From Portibacter lacus (GTDB lineage: Bacteria > Bacteroidota > Bacteroidia > Chitinophagales > Saprospiraceae), in NCBI RefSeq assembly GCF_021533215.1, contig NZ_JAJNKA010000014.1, forward strand, positions 1-64,000: DNA of 64,000 bases, given 5' to 3'. The position numbers and the translations under genes are program-made. The notes beneath the pieces were generated by a model. That model was not told the origin of the DNA and made no database searches. It worked only from the letters and a program-made list of their open reading frames with translations. Position 1 is the first letter of the stretch, and every line of letters begins with the position of its first letter. This document shows positions 22,726-31,431 of the stretch, one piece after another.

Positions 22726-24921
22726 ATGCTAAAAAATATCTGGAGATATAGCCACTTTGGGTTGGCTATATCTTCTTCTCTTTTTATCATTATCGCATCT
22801 ATCACTGGAGTAATTCTGGCATTCGAACCAATAAGTACTGAGCTGCAGCCATTCAAGGTAGCTGGTATGGAAGACCTTCCACTATCTCAATTAATCGATA
22901 GCCTTAAGAATAATTATGAAGAGGTCATCGACATTGAAATCAATAAAAACCATTTTGTAAAAGCTTCCGTTTTCAGCATGGAAGATGAGCTCAGTGGAGA
23001 ATTCTATATAAACCCTTTCAATGGTGATAAGATAGGTGATATTCCAAAGAAGAAGCCGCTATTCGAGTGGACGACCAACTTTCACAGATCCTTATTTCTA
23101 AAGACACCTGGTCGAATTTTCATCGGCATCGCTTCCTTCTTCTTATTTCTGATTTCCATTACAGGAACAATCCTCTTGATCAAAAGACAAAAGGGCTTCA
23201 AAAAGTTGTTTGCTAAAATTGTTAAAGATGATTTCTACCAATATTATCATGTAATTTTTGGAAGACTTTCCTTAATTCCGATCATCATTATTAGCTTGAC
23301 TGGAGTTTATCTCTCATTATATCGCTTCGAACTTATTCCTGAAAAAACATTAGAATCTAGGATTTTCGAAAGCACCCAAGAAATAGATCTAGAAAATACC
23401 AAAATCGATCTTTTTAACCAGCTGACTTTACAAGAAATAAGTAAACTAGAATTCCCATTTTCTTCAGATGAAGAGGATTACTACATCCTTGACCTACACT
23501 CGAAATCGGTAAAAGTACATCAGTATTCTGGGGCAATCATTGAGGAAATCGAATATCCATTTTCAGAAACTTTACAGAAACTAAGTTTCAATTTGCACAC
23601 TGGAAATGGAAGTATTTTGTGGTCAATAATTCTCGGAATTGCATCGTTAAACATTCTTTTCTTTTTATACTCTGGAGCTGTCATTAGCTTTAAACGACTA
23701 CGAACATCTATCAAAAATAAATACTCTCCAGAAGAAGCTTCAGTCATTATCTTAATTGGTTCAGAAAATGGAGGAACGAAAAGAAAAGGAATACTCCTTC
23801 AGCAAGCACTTTTAAAGCTAAAAAAGAAAGTATACTTAGACGAGTTAAATAATTATCGGGAATATCGAAGCATGAAGAGCCTGATTATCTTAACGTCTAC
23901 TTATGGAGAAGGAGATCCTCCTTCGAATGCTGACCGATTTCTGGAATTACTGAAAGAAATAAATCATTCACAACATATTGATTATTCCATCGTAGGATTT
24001 GGTTCTCATGCATATGACAACTTCTGCCAATTTGCAAAAGACATCGATAAAGCTTTAACTAAGTATCAAAATTACAGCCCTACCCTTCCGATCTCCTTCA
24101 TTCACAATCAGGACTATGCTGAGTTTAATATCTGGGCAACAAACTGGGCAAAAACTAAAGACCTAAACCTACAACTCCCCGAATCCCTCGGTGGTAAAAA
24201 AGAAAAACTAAGCCCATTTAAGATCCTAGAAAAGAATAGCGTCCAAGATGAATATAATGACACATTCACCTTACACGTAGAAGCTAAATTCAACAACTTC
24301 CAATCAGGTGATTTACTTGGATTGCAACCTTCGCAAGATTCAGCTATTCGTTGGTACTCCATTGCAAAAACAGCTCCCCGCAAAATATTGTTGAGTATCA
24401 AAAGGCACGAATTAGGGCTGTGCTCTAATTATCTAAATGACTTAAGCATCGGTGAACAATTCGAAGGTTTCATCAAGAAAAATAAAGACTTTCACTTCCC
24501 AAGCACAGCATCTGAGGTCATTCTGCTTTCTAATGGTACGGGCATCGCACCTTTCATCGGAATGCTCCAACACAATACAAAGAAAGTGAAGACCACCTTA
24601 TTTTGGGGAGGCCGAACGGAAGATTCATTTAGCATATACCAAGCTTGGGTACAAGATGCGATGGATACTGATAAGCTATCTAGATTCGAATTAGCATATT
24701 CAAGAGAAAATGGTGAGCTTAAATATGTACAAGATTTGATCAAGCCAGAACTTGAATATCTTGTTGAAACCTTGAACAACGGTGGTGTCATCATGATATG
24801 CGGTGCGATTAATATGCAAAATGATGTTCTTAAACTGATAGCTGATGCATGTAAAAATGCTAACAAGCATAATATTGAATACTATCAAGCTAATCATCAG
24901 ATTCTTACAGACTGCTATTAG
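22726..24921 (+). CDS. PepSY transmembrane flavoreductase (flavodoxin plus FAD/NADPH domains)
   Basis: 731 aa. The N-terminal 330 residues form a PepSY-TM unit with four membrane helices (first at 12-34; later ones near 128-150, 183-203 and 300-320). From about 338 a flavodoxin domain follows (IILIGSENGGTKRKG; TSTYGEGDPPSNADRF). The C-terminal half is a ferredoxin-NADP reductase/sulfite-reductase-like domain with RHELGLCSNYL, the LLSNGTGIAPFIGML nucleotide loop and a C-terminal segment ending in YYQANHQILTDCY. It should carry electrons from cytosolic NADPH through FAD and FMN to the periplasm, probably to reduce a ferric siderophore. Last gene of the operon. Confidence 0.88.
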   Translation: MLKNIWRYSHFGLAISSSLFIIIASITGVILAFEPISTELQPFKVAGMEDLPLSQLIDSLKNNYEEVIDIEINKNHFVKASVFSMEDELSGEFYINPFNGDKIGDIPKKKPLFEWTTNFHRSLFLKTPGRIFIGIASFFLFLISITGTILLIKRQKGFKKLFAKIVKDDFYQYYHVIFGRLSLIPIIIISLTGVYLSLYRFELIPEKTLESRIFESTQEIDLENTKIDLFNQLTLQEISKLEFPFSSDEEDYYILDLHSKSVKVHQYSGAIIEEIEYPFSETLQKLSFNLHTGNGSILWSIILGIASLNILFFLYSGAVISFKRLRTSIKNKYSPEEASVIILIGSENGGTKRKGILLQQALLKLKKKVYLDELNNYREYRSMKSLIILTSTYGEGDPPSNADRFLELLKEINHSQHIDYSIVGFGSHAYDNFCQFAKDIDKALTKYQNYSPTLPISFIHNQDYAEFNIWATNWAKTKDLNLQLPESLGGKKEKLSPFKILEKNSVQDEYNDTFTLHVEAKFNNFQSGDLLGLQPSQDSAIRWYSIAKTAPRKILLSIKRHELGLCSNYLNDLSIGEQFEGFIKKNKDFHFPSTASEVILLSNGTGIAPFIGMLQHNTKKVKTTLFWGGRTEDSFSIYQAWVQDAMDTDKLSRFELAYSRENGELKYVQDLIKPELEYLVETLNNGGVIMICGAINMQNDVLKLIADACKNANKHNIEYYQANHQILTDCY

Positions 24922-24970
24922 CAACCTCATCCACCATTATACAACAAGCAATAAAATGATAGCATAAAAA

Positions 24971-24993
24971 AGGCCTGCAAAACTTGCAGACCT
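24971..24993 (-). terminator. Rho-independent terminator after the htrA operon
   Basis: Stem AGG-c-CTGCAA / TTGCAG-a-CCT with a 3-nt loop. On the minus strand it is followed by a run of Ts (24965-24970 region), so it ends the transcript containing the 47-aa ORF. Confidence 0.7.
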
Positions 24994-25017
24994 CTAGTAA
25001 AACAAATCAAAAATCAC

Positions 25018-25161
25018 TTAATTTTCGAAAAAAGTCTTGTAGAAATTCTGTCCTACTTCTACCGGTACTTCCAAAAATGGAAACTTCATTAAATACTTTC
25101 CGTCCCTCTCTTCTACCTCCTCTATTTCCATTCCGTCAGGATAATTTCTAATATTTTCCAT
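25018..25161 (-). CDS. Small 47-aa protein downstream of htrA
   Basis: 47 codons with ATG at 25159-25161 and TAA at 25018-25020. The protein begins MENIRNYPDGMEIEEVEERD and ends NFYKTFFEN; it is acidic, with no membrane segment. It starts 17 bp downstream of the htrA stop on the same strand, and a clean terminator follows at 24971-24993. This makes it the last gene of that transcript and argues that it is real. I do not recognise a family. Confidence 0.6.
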   Translation of the reverse strand: MENIRNYPDGMEIEEVEERDGKYLMKFPFLEVPVEVGQNFYKTFFEN

Positions 25162-25178
25162 AATCTTCGTTATTATTT

Positions 25179-26636
25179 TTACAATCCAAAAGCATAAAAA
25201 TATTCTCCAGGAATATCTTTGTAAATCCCAGAAAGCATGACTCCTCCCTTCTTAGATTCAAATATCTTAATCAGTTCTTTCTTAGATTTAATTTTCTTGC
25301 CATCGACTTCTTGGATGATGAAACCATCTCTCATTTGTGTTTCTCTACCAATCTTCCCTGGATAGATTTTTTCAACTTTAATCCCCTCATCTACTTCTTT
25401 AAGATCAATTCCTAATACCTTCAGCACTTCAACATTTTCCTTCGAAACGATCTCTGTTCCACCTTTGCTATCTCTTAATAAAACATCAAACTCTTTCTCA
25501 CTTCCTTTTCTATTCACGGTCACTCTTACTTTTTCACCAGGGCGATGTCTTGCAATCATGCCTTGAAGTTCTGGAGATGAATTGATTTCAGTATTATCTA
25601 CTTTAACAATGACGTCTCCTGGTTTCAATCCAGCTTCTTCTGCGGCACTATTCTCCATGAGCGTATCGATGTAGACACCTTTAAGCAAGTCGATTTGCTT
25701 TTCTTTGGCCAAATTTCCATCCAGATCCCTAATCATTACACCTAGAACGCCTCGCTGCACCGCACCATACCTCATTAAATCTTCCATCACTTTTATTACA
25801 ATATTAGCCGGAACTGCGAATCCATAACCACTGTATGAACCTGTCGGACTCGCTATCGCTGTATTAATACCGACTAAGCCGCCATCCAGATTGACCAGTG
25901 CGCCACCACTATTTCCAGGATTAATAGCTGCATCTGTCTGAATGAAATCTTCAACCGCATATTTCTCCTTTAGAATATTAATATTTCTACCTTTTGCACT
26001 CACGATACCAGCCGTAATCGTAGAATTAAGGCTATATGGATTTCCTACTGCCATGACCCATTCACCGATCTTTATTTCATCAGAATTAATAAATGGAATA
26101 GTTGGCAAATTTTCTTCTTTGATTCTTAAAAGTGCCAAGTCCGTCGTCGGATCAGTGCCGATTAGGACTGCCTTATAAGTTCTATTATCATGGAGTGCAA
26201 CTTCTATATCTTGCGCATTATCAATAACGTGATTGTTCGTCATAATATATCCATCCGACCCAACGATCACACCAGAACCAGTTCCCACACGTGCTTGTGG
26301 CTGAAGCGGAGTCCCATTCTGTGGCATTCTAAAAAAATGCCTGAAAGGCTCTGGAATTTGTTGCTCTTGGAAGCCATATTGCTGAGAAGCGCTACTCAAC
26401 TGGGTTGACTTAATATGAACCACTGCATCAATGACCTTTTCAGCAGTCTTTGTAAAATCCAAAGGGACGATTTTATCATTTTCATCAAGCGTATATACAG
26501 CACTTGATGAAGGTGTTTTGTTAACGTGTTCAATGGTGATACCATTCTCACTTTTATCCAAGACCTTAAATGTTCCAATCGTCATTATACTAACGAGCAT
26601 GGCAATAAGGCCTGAATACAGAATATTTTTACTCAT
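25179..26636 (-). CDS. HtrA/Do-family periplasmic serine protease
   Basis: 485 aa. An N-terminal signal anchor (6-24) is followed by the trypsin-like domain with catalytic His136 (TNNHVI), Asp166 (TTDLALL) and Ser243 (GNSGGAL). PDZ domain 1 (about 295-385, GVLGVMIRDL and EAGLKPGDVIVKVD) and a shorter second PDZ-like domain (about 395-485) complete a classic Do/DegP layout. It degrades or chaperones misfolded envelope proteins. The small-heat-shock gene lies just upstream on the same strand, so stress-linked expression is likely. The hsp20 terminator at 26665-26683 separates the two transcripts. Confidence 0.92.
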   Translation of the reverse strand: MSKNILYSGLIAMLVSIMTIGTFKVLDKSENGITIEHVNKTPSSSAVYTLDENDKIVPLDFTKTAEKVIDAVVHIKSTQLSSASQQYGFQEQQIPEPFRHFFRMPQNGTPLQPQARVGTGSGVIVGSDGYIMTNNHVIDNAQDIEVALHDNRTYKAVLIGTDPTTDLALLRIKEENLPTIPFINSDEIKIGEWVMAVGNPYSLNSTITAGIVSAKGRNINILKEKYAVEDFIQTDAAINPGNSGGALVNLDGGLVGINTAIASPTGSYSGYGFAVPANIVIKVMEDLMRYGAVQRGVLGVMIRDLDGNLAKEKQIDLLKGVYIDTLMENSAAEEAGLKPGDVIVKVDNTEINSSPELQGMIARHRPGEKVRVTVNRKGSEKEFDVLLRDSKGGTEIVSKENVEVLKVLGIDLKEVDEGIKVEKIYPGKIGRETQMRDGFIIQEVDGKKIKSKKELIKIFESKKGGVMLSGIYKDIPGEYFYAFGL

Positions 26637-26664
26637 TTCTTATTAATTTATATGTTTTGAAAAA

Positions 26665-26683
26665 GGGCAGCATTTCACTGCCC
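26665..26683 (-). terminator. Rho-independent terminator after hsp20
   Basis: Perfect 6-bp stem GGGCAG/CTGCCC with a 7-nt loop, followed on the minus strand by TTTTT. It lies 11 bp beyond the hsp20 stop. Confidence 0.7.
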
Positions 26684-26693
26684 AGATAATTTC

Positions 26694-27140
26694 TTAAGAA
26701 ATCTCTATCGTTTTTGGAGGATGGGACTTAGCTTCTTCCCTTTTTGGAATGGATATTTTTAGAATTCCATTTTCATATTTTGCATCGATATTGTTATCAT
26801 CCACAACATCCTTGTTCAAGTGAAATGAACGACTAAATGATGCATAATTGTATTCCTTTTTCAGGTATTGACCATTTTCATTTCCTTCCTCGGAATCGGA
26901 CTCTTCCTGATAACTGATGGTTAAATAATTCTTATCTAAAGAGACCTTAAAGTTCTCTTTTAATAATCCAGGAGCTGCCATTTCTACGCAAAATTCATCT
27001 TCTCTTTCATGAATATTGACTGCTGGCATACTAAGATTTCTAGATGCAAGGTCGCTATTAGACCATTCAAATAAGTTTTTCCAATCATCGTCAAAAAATC
27101 TTGAGACGGTCGGAAATAAATTCCTTTTTACTGGTAACAT
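26694..27140 (-). CDS. Hsp20 / alpha-crystallin small heat-shock protein
   Basis: 148 aa, a normal size for bacterial Hsp20. The alpha-crystallin domain (about 38-135) has PAVNIHEREDEFCVEMAAPG at its start, the conserved YNYASFSRSFHLNKDV and the YENGILKISIPKRE end strand. The C-terminal I-x-I-like tail (KTIEIS) fits oligomer assembly. It binds unfolding proteins without ATP. A 215-bp upstream region contains the inverted repeat at 27268-27287. Confidence 0.92.
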   Translation of the reverse strand: MLPVKRNLFPTVSRFFDDDWKNLFEWSNSDLASRNLSMPAVNIHEREDEFCVEMAAPGLLKENFKVSLDKNYLTISYQEESDSEEGNENGQYLKKEYNYASFSRSFHLNKDVVDDNNIDAKYENGILKISIPKREEAKSHPPKTIEIS

Positions 27141-27267
27141 AACTCAAAATTTATTGGTTAAATAAATAATAATATCACTTATAAAAACGCAATTTCTGTT
27201 CCACTTGTTTAAACCTGACAGTATTAAATATTTGTTAATAAAATATATGTCAATTTTACTTTTAAGC

Positions 27268-27287
27268 TGTCAAAATTTCAGTTGACA
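27268..27287. promoter_or_regulatory. Inverted repeat upstream of hsp20
   Basis: TGTCAA-N8-TTGACA, perfect 6-bp arms, about 130 nt upstream of the hsp20 ATG. It is too far for a simple promoter and lacks the 9-nt spacing of CIRCE, so it is an unassigned candidate operator. Confidence 0.3.
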
Positions 27288-27355
27288 CATAAAATTGTGG
27301 ACATAAAACTTTAGATGAAGTCCTCTAAACACAAGAATTTAAATTAACCAGGAAT

Positions 27356-27775
27356 TTACTTCTTAGGCTTAAGCAAATATGCTGCAGCTAAATAAGCATC
27401 ACTTTGGTAGGCTTTGATTTGACTAGAGATTGCTGATGTGTCTAATGATTTTAGAGCAGCCTTAATGGTTGCTGCATGAATCACTTCCACCGCCGCAGAA
27501 GATGTCTGAATAATGCCTTCCATTTTAAATGAAACAGATCCACCTGCAAATCTTCCTTTGGTAGCACGAGCTTTTATTCCTACTGCATCAAATTCATTTT
27601 CTTCCAGAAAGGATTTTATATTCTCGGAAAATTCAATGACAGATTTTTGGTCTAGAGCATCGCCAAGTTTGATTTTCCTGACTTCTTCTATAATCAAATG
27701 ATGGTCATCAATGTTACCTTCTAAGCAAACTAGAACTGCATCATTGCCTTTTAAATCTATACCGCAAACTTTCAT
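27356..27775 (-). CDS. DUF3010 family protein
   Basis: 139 aa. It begins MKVCGIDLKGNDAVLVCLEG, a start typical of the DUF3010 family and reminiscent of the RNase-H-like/RuvC fold. The centre has VGIKARATKGRFAGGSVSFKMEGIIQ and the end AYQSDAYLAAAYLLKPKK, both family-like. It is a soluble protein of unknown function. The gene stands alone between hsp20 and the divergent oxidoreductase gene. Confidence 0.75.
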   Translation of the reverse strand: MKVCGIDLKGNDAVLVCLEGNIDDHHLIIEEVRKIKLGDALDQKSVIEFSENIKSFLEENEFDAVGIKARATKGRFAGGSVSFKMEGIIQTSSAAVEVIHAATIKAALKSLDTSAISSQIKAYQSDAYLAAAYLLKPKK

Positions 27776-28045
27776 ATTAATAGAATTGAGAACACAAGAT
27801 GCAAAAAAATAGAATATGAGTTTTTACGAAGCCTCTAGATCAGTCATTTTTAGTCTAACTATGTGAGAAGGCTAAAAGCAAAAGAACTTGCATAGCGATC
27901 TAGGTTGATTATAAAAACTTCACGACTCATACACACGATAAGCCACCCTAGAAGACCTAATTCGTTAATATATAAATTCGAATCATTCGTATAAATCACT
28001 CTACAAATACCATAAACTAGTTTATCTTTTACTTAAATTAAAACT

Positions 28046-29002
28046 ATGAAGGCTACCTACCATTCTAAATACGGAAGTTCAGAAATTATTTCTGTAGTAG
28101 AGCTTCCAAAACCAAAGCCCAGTAAGAAAAAAATCCTCATCAAAGTCATCTGTACAACGGTGAATCGGACAGATGTTGCCATGACTACTGGAAAGCCCTA
28201 CATTAATAGAATGGTTGCTGGATTTCCAAATCCAAAGAAAAAGACTCCTGGAACTGACTTCTCAGGAATCGTAGTAGAAATAGGACCAGAAGTTTCCAGA
28301 TTTAAAATTGGTGATCACGTTTTTGGATTCGATGACTCGATCATAAGCTCCCAAGCTGAATATTTACTATTAAAAGAAGATGGGAAAATTACTTTCAAAC
28401 CAGAAAATGTAAGTTTCGAAACTGCCGCGGCAAGTTGCGAAGGTCCACATTATGCCATTAATATGCTTTCTTATATCGATGTAAAGCCCGGCGATAAAGT
28501 CCTAGTGAATGGCGCAACTGGAGGAATAGGTTCTGCATTAATACAACTTCTAAAAAATAAAGGAGCCCATGTCACTGCCGTCATCAATACGAAAAACATT
28601 CCTTTGATCAATTCTTACGGTGTAGATGAAATCATAGATTACTTAAAAGAAGATTTCACTCAGCAGCAAATCGAATACAAATATATTCTCGATGCAGTAG
28701 GCAAAAGTTCGTTTAAAAGTTGCAAATCAATTCTTGCTTCGGATGGACGCTACATTTCCAGTGAACTAGGGAATAACAGTATCAACTTATGGCTAGCATT
28801 GACAAATAAACGTGTTTCTTTTCCTATTCCAAAAAACAAGCTTAAAACTCTAGAAATTATGAAGAACTTACTATCTGAAGGGAAATATAAACCTATCATT
28901 GACAGAAGGTATCCATTAGAAAATATAATGGATGCTTATCAATATGTTGCTTCAGGTCAAAAAACGGGAAACGTAGTTATTAATATTGGTGAAGTAAACT
29001 AA
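28046..29002 (+). CDS. Zinc-free MDR family NAD(P)-dependent oxidoreductase
   Basis: 318 aa, medium-chain dehydrogenase/reductase of the quinone oxidoreductase kind. The N-terminal GroES-like domain (KATYHSKYGSSEII; PGTDFSGIVVEIG; FKIGDHVFGFDD) is followed by the Rossmann domain with VNGATGGIGSALIQLLKNKGAHVTAV. No structural zinc Cys cluster is visible, so it is probably a quinone or enone reductase. It reads away from the DUF3010 gene. Substrate unknown. Confidence 0.85.
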   Translation: MKATYHSKYGSSEIISVVELPKPKPSKKKILIKVICTTVNRTDVAMTTGKPYINRMVAGFPNPKKKTPGTDFSGIVVEIGPEVSRFKIGDHVFGFDDSIISSQAEYLLLKEDGKITFKPENVSFETAAASCEGPHYAINMLSYIDVKPGDKVLVNGATGGIGSALIQLLKNKGAHVTAVINTKNIPLINSYGVDEIIDYLKEDFTQQQIEYKYILDAVGKSSFKSCKSILASDGRYISSELGNNSINLWLALTNKRVSFPIPKNKLKTLEIMKNLLSEGKYKPIIDRRYPLENIMDAYQYVASGQKTGNVVINIGEVN

Positions 29003-29150
29003 TGATTTTTCGATTGAAAGTAGGCCGCTTTAAGAAATACAAGGCTTGCTCCAATGGAAAAGAATTATTTTCTAGGTAAATGTTAGATCAATCTGCAAAG
29101 TGCTTGCTTGTTTCCAGCGAGATCACATTGACCTAAAAAAAGGAAAGGGC

Positions 29151-29181
29151 AAAAAAAAGCCCGTCAACTAAGTTGACAGGC
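29151..29181 (-). terminator. Rho-independent terminator after the cold-shock gene
   Basis: Stem GCC-c-GTCAAC / GTTGAC-a-GGC with a 3-nt loop; on the minus strand the stem is followed by eight Ts (29151-29158). Confidence 0.75.
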
Positions 29182-29210
29182 CTATATGTCTTAAAAGACA
29201 GAATGCAAAA

Positions 29211-29402
29211 TTACACTACTGTAACATTAACTGCATTAGGTCCTTTTCTTCCTTCTTCTACATCATAGCTGACTTTGTCACCTTCGTTAATAGAATCTGT
29301 AAGTCCATTAACATGAACAAAAACATCTTTACCTCCACCATCTGGAGTAATAAAACCGAATCCTTTTGATTCGTTGAAAAATTTAACTGTACCGTTACTC
29401 AT
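29211..29402 (-). CDS. Cold-shock protein (CspA family)
   Basis: 63 aa, a single cold-shock domain. It has RNP1 (KGFGFI, residues 14-19) and RNP2 (VFVHV, about 28-32). It binds single-stranded nucleic acid and acts as an RNA chaperone. A -7 element at 29480-29487 implies a leader of about 70 nt, as is common for cold-shock mRNAs, and a strong terminator follows. Single-gene transcript. Confidence 0.95.
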   Translation of the reverse strand: MSNGTVKFFNESKGFGFITPDGGGKDVFVHVNGLTDSINEGDKVSYDVEEGRKGPNAVNVTVV

Positions 29403-29479
29403 TTGTATATATATTATAAATTATTATTGTAGTCTACCGATGTTCAAACGTAGATCACCGTCCACTACACTTACTAAGA

Positions 29480-29487
29480 CAAATATA
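29480..29487 (-). promoter_or_regulatory. Candidate -7 element for the cold-shock gene
   Basis: Minus strand TATATTTG, 77 nt before the ATG, leaving an AT-rich leader of about 70 nt. Confidence 0.5.
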
Positions 29488-29553
29488 ATGATATTCTAGT
29501 TCCCATTATTGCTTTTTATTTTAAATTAATTTTATTTCTTTCTATTATTGTCT

Positions 29554-30018
29554 TTATTCAACAAGCATAATGGCTATCATTTCGGCATAACACGCTGGTT
29601 TTTCTACATTTTCCAACTCTAATACGACCTCTGTTTTATACTTAACCCCTCCACTAATTTCGGACACTTCAGCTAATGTAATTCTTGCTCTTATTCTAGC
29701 ATTGACAGGAGTTGCATTCATAAATCGCACCTTATCCATACCGTAATTAATACCCATTTTTACATTTGCAAAAGATATCGTTTCTGTCAAAAACTTAGGG
29801 ATCAAACTTAAAATTAGAAAGCCATGAGCGATCGGTTCACCATAGGGAGAATTTTTTTTCGCTTTTTCTGGATTTGTATGAATCCATTGCTCGTCAAATG
29901 TCACTTTTCCGAAAGCATTGATCTGTTTTTGGGTAATTTGAAACCAATCTGAGACCCCAATTTCCTTTCCTAGGAAGTTTTTCATCTCTGATAAGCTTTC
30001 GAATTTTGTCGTAATCAT
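29554..30018 (-). CDS. MaoC-like (R)-specific enoyl-CoA hydratase
   Basis: 154 aa, one hot-dog domain. The hydratase-2 motif is visible: Asp near residue 43 region (TFDEQWIHTNPEKAKKNSPYG) followed by PIAHGFLILSLIP with the catalytic His. It hydrates short enoyl-CoAs to (R)-3-hydroxyacyl-CoA, as PhaJ does. It lies 18 bp downstream of a FabG/PhaB-like gene, so the pair could make or use (R)-3-hydroxyacyl-CoA. No PHA synthase is in the window. Confidence 0.83.
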   Translation of the reverse strand: MITTKFESLSEMKNFLGKEIGVSDWFQITQKQINAFGKVTFDEQWIHTNPEKAKKNSPYGEPIAHGFLILSLIPKFLTETISFANVKMGINYGMDKVRFMNATPVNARIRARITLAEVSEISGGVKYKTEVVLELENVEKPACYAEMIAIMLVE

Positions 30019-30036
30019 CTTTTAATTCTTGATTTA

Positions 30037-30771
30037 TTAAATGGCATAGGAGCCACCATTAGCATGTAAAGTAATCCCATTAATAAAGCTTGCCTCTTTA
30101 GATGCAAGAAACAAATAAGCGTAACCCATATCTTCCGGCGTACCAATTCTACCCACAGGAATTTGCTTAATGCCCTGGTCGATCACATCTTGTGGCATGC
30201 TTGCTGTCATATCAGAGGCTATAAACCCAGGTGCTACGCAATTAGCCGTTATTCCATATTTTCCAACTTCCTTGCACAGTGAACGCGTAAAACCTTGAAC
30301 TCCAGCTTTAGTTGCTGCATAATTCGTCTGTCCGAAAGCTCCAGCACTTCCATTTACGGATGAAGCGCTGATAATCCGACCATACTTTGCAGCTTTCATA
30401 TGTGGTAAGACCAGTTTTGTGACGATAAAAAGGCTGTTTAAATTAACATTAATCACTGCATTCCATTCCTCGAAAGTCATTTTCGAAAAACTTTTATCTC
30501 TTATAATTCCTGCATTATTAATAAGGATGTCAATTTTTCCATGGTCTTCGATGGCTTCATTAACGGCTTCTTCTACTGAGTCGGAATTCGTCACATCCAC
30601 TTTTCTGAAGGTCGCTTTGTCTCCCAGATCGTCTGCTGTTTGTTGGCCAGAATCCAAAACATCCCAAAGGATAACATTGGCACCTGCATCAATAAACACT
30701 TTCGCAATTCCTGCACCTATTCCACGTGCTCCACCAGTTACGATGGCAACTTGATTTTTTAAATTAAACAT
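30037..30771 (-). CDS. 3-oxoacyl-ACP / acetoacetyl-CoA reductase (FabG/PhaB-like SDR)
   Basis: 244 aa short-chain dehydrogenase. TGGARGIGAGIAKVF is the NADP(H)-binding glycine motif, NNAG follows near residue 88, and the active site has Ser (SASSVNG) and YAATK (Tyr-x-x-x-Lys). The C-terminal NGITLHANGGSYAI is typical of FabG/PhaB. It is co-transcribed with the MaoC-like gene. Distinguishing a fatty-acid from a PHA-type reductase is not possible from sequence alone. Confidence 0.87.
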   Translation of the reverse strand: MFNLKNQVAIVTGGARGIGAGIAKVFIDAGANVILWDVLDSGQQTADDLGDKATFRKVDVTNSDSVEEAVNEAIEDHGKIDILINNAGIIRDKSFSKMTFEEWNAVINVNLNSLFIVTKLVLPHMKAAKYGRIISASSVNGSAGAFGQTNYAATKAGVQGFTRSLCKEVGKYGITANCVAPGFIASDMTASMPQDVIDQGIKQIPVGRIGTPEDMGYAYLFLASKEASFINGITLHANGGSYAI

Positions 30772-30901
30772 GTATTAAGTATTTCTAGAAAGGTAAGGAT
30801 TTACTTTTGCTTTCACAGCAGCGGCTGGTGTTTGCAATCAGTTTTAAATGAAATGAAGATTGGAGTTTAGTGTCTTTAGCAGGTCAATGCTAGATATTTA
30901 A

Positions 30902-31129
30902 TCACTTCTTCCGAAACGATTCTGCATACAACTCTTCTATCTTCTCTCTAGCCCAAGTATTTTTACGAAGCATTTTTAGCCCTGACTTAATCGTGGGGCG
31001 TGAACCAAAAACGTTAATGGATGTCATCTTATGCAACTTCTCCCAACCATGTTCTGCGACAAGATATTCTAGCATATCGAGCAATTTCACGCCGTGAAGT
31101 GGATTGTTTGGTTGTTCTACTGGTTCCAT
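30902..31129 (-). CDS. VF530 family small DNA-binding protein
   Basis: 75 aa. NPLHGVKLLDMLEYLVAEHGWEKL followed by VFGSRPTIKSGLKMLRKNTWAREKIEELY matches the VF530 family (DUF2132), a compact double-helix-turn fold reported to bind DNA. No signal peptide. It is a single gene between the SDR pair and the repeat-bearing 300-bp gap. Confidence 0.82.
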   Translation of the reverse strand: MEPVEQPNNPLHGVKLLDMLEYLVAEHGWEKLHKMTSINVFGSRPTIKSGLKMLRKNTWAREKIEELYAESFRKK

Positions 31130-31256
31130 TTTTGTCTAAATGATGAATTCATAAAAGTATGATATAATTTGAAATTGAGGGAATTTCCGGGGTTAAAGTC
31201 CGAGAGCCATTGTTAACAACATTGTCAAGTTGCCCATTGTAATTACTATTTCTAAA

Positions 31257-31285
31257 GGACCTCGTGCTTCAGCGCGAGACTTCCT
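31257..31285. repeat. 29-bp hairpin repeat, copy 1
   Basis: Identical to 31403-31431. It contains the stem-loop CTCGTGC-TTCA-GCGCGAG (one G-T pair). It lies in the 31130-31429 gap, which otherwise holds only short hairpins such as the one near 31336 (CTCGGAT...ATCCGAG). Confidence 0.75.
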
Positions 31286-31402
31286 GATGTTTTTATTGGA
31301 AATTCTCTTGATCTTCGATCTCGTTCTTTCCTTCTCGGATTAAAATCCGAGCTCCTTTTAATACTCCTTATATCATTTCTATTTGGAACTATGAATGTCA
31401 AT

Positions 31403-31431
31403 GGACCTCGTGCTTCAGCGCGAGACTTCCT
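31403..31431. repeat. 29-bp hairpin repeat, copy 2
   Basis: Second exact copy, 146 bp from the first. Its last two bases fall in the stop codon of the LytTR regulator gene. Possibly a REP-like element or part of the 3' end of that transcript. Confidence 0.75.

Noticed and set aside
29554-30771. Polyhydroxyalkanoate locus
   Set aside because: PhaJ- and PhaB-like genes are present, but no synthase or granule protein is in the window, so the pathway cannot be claimed.
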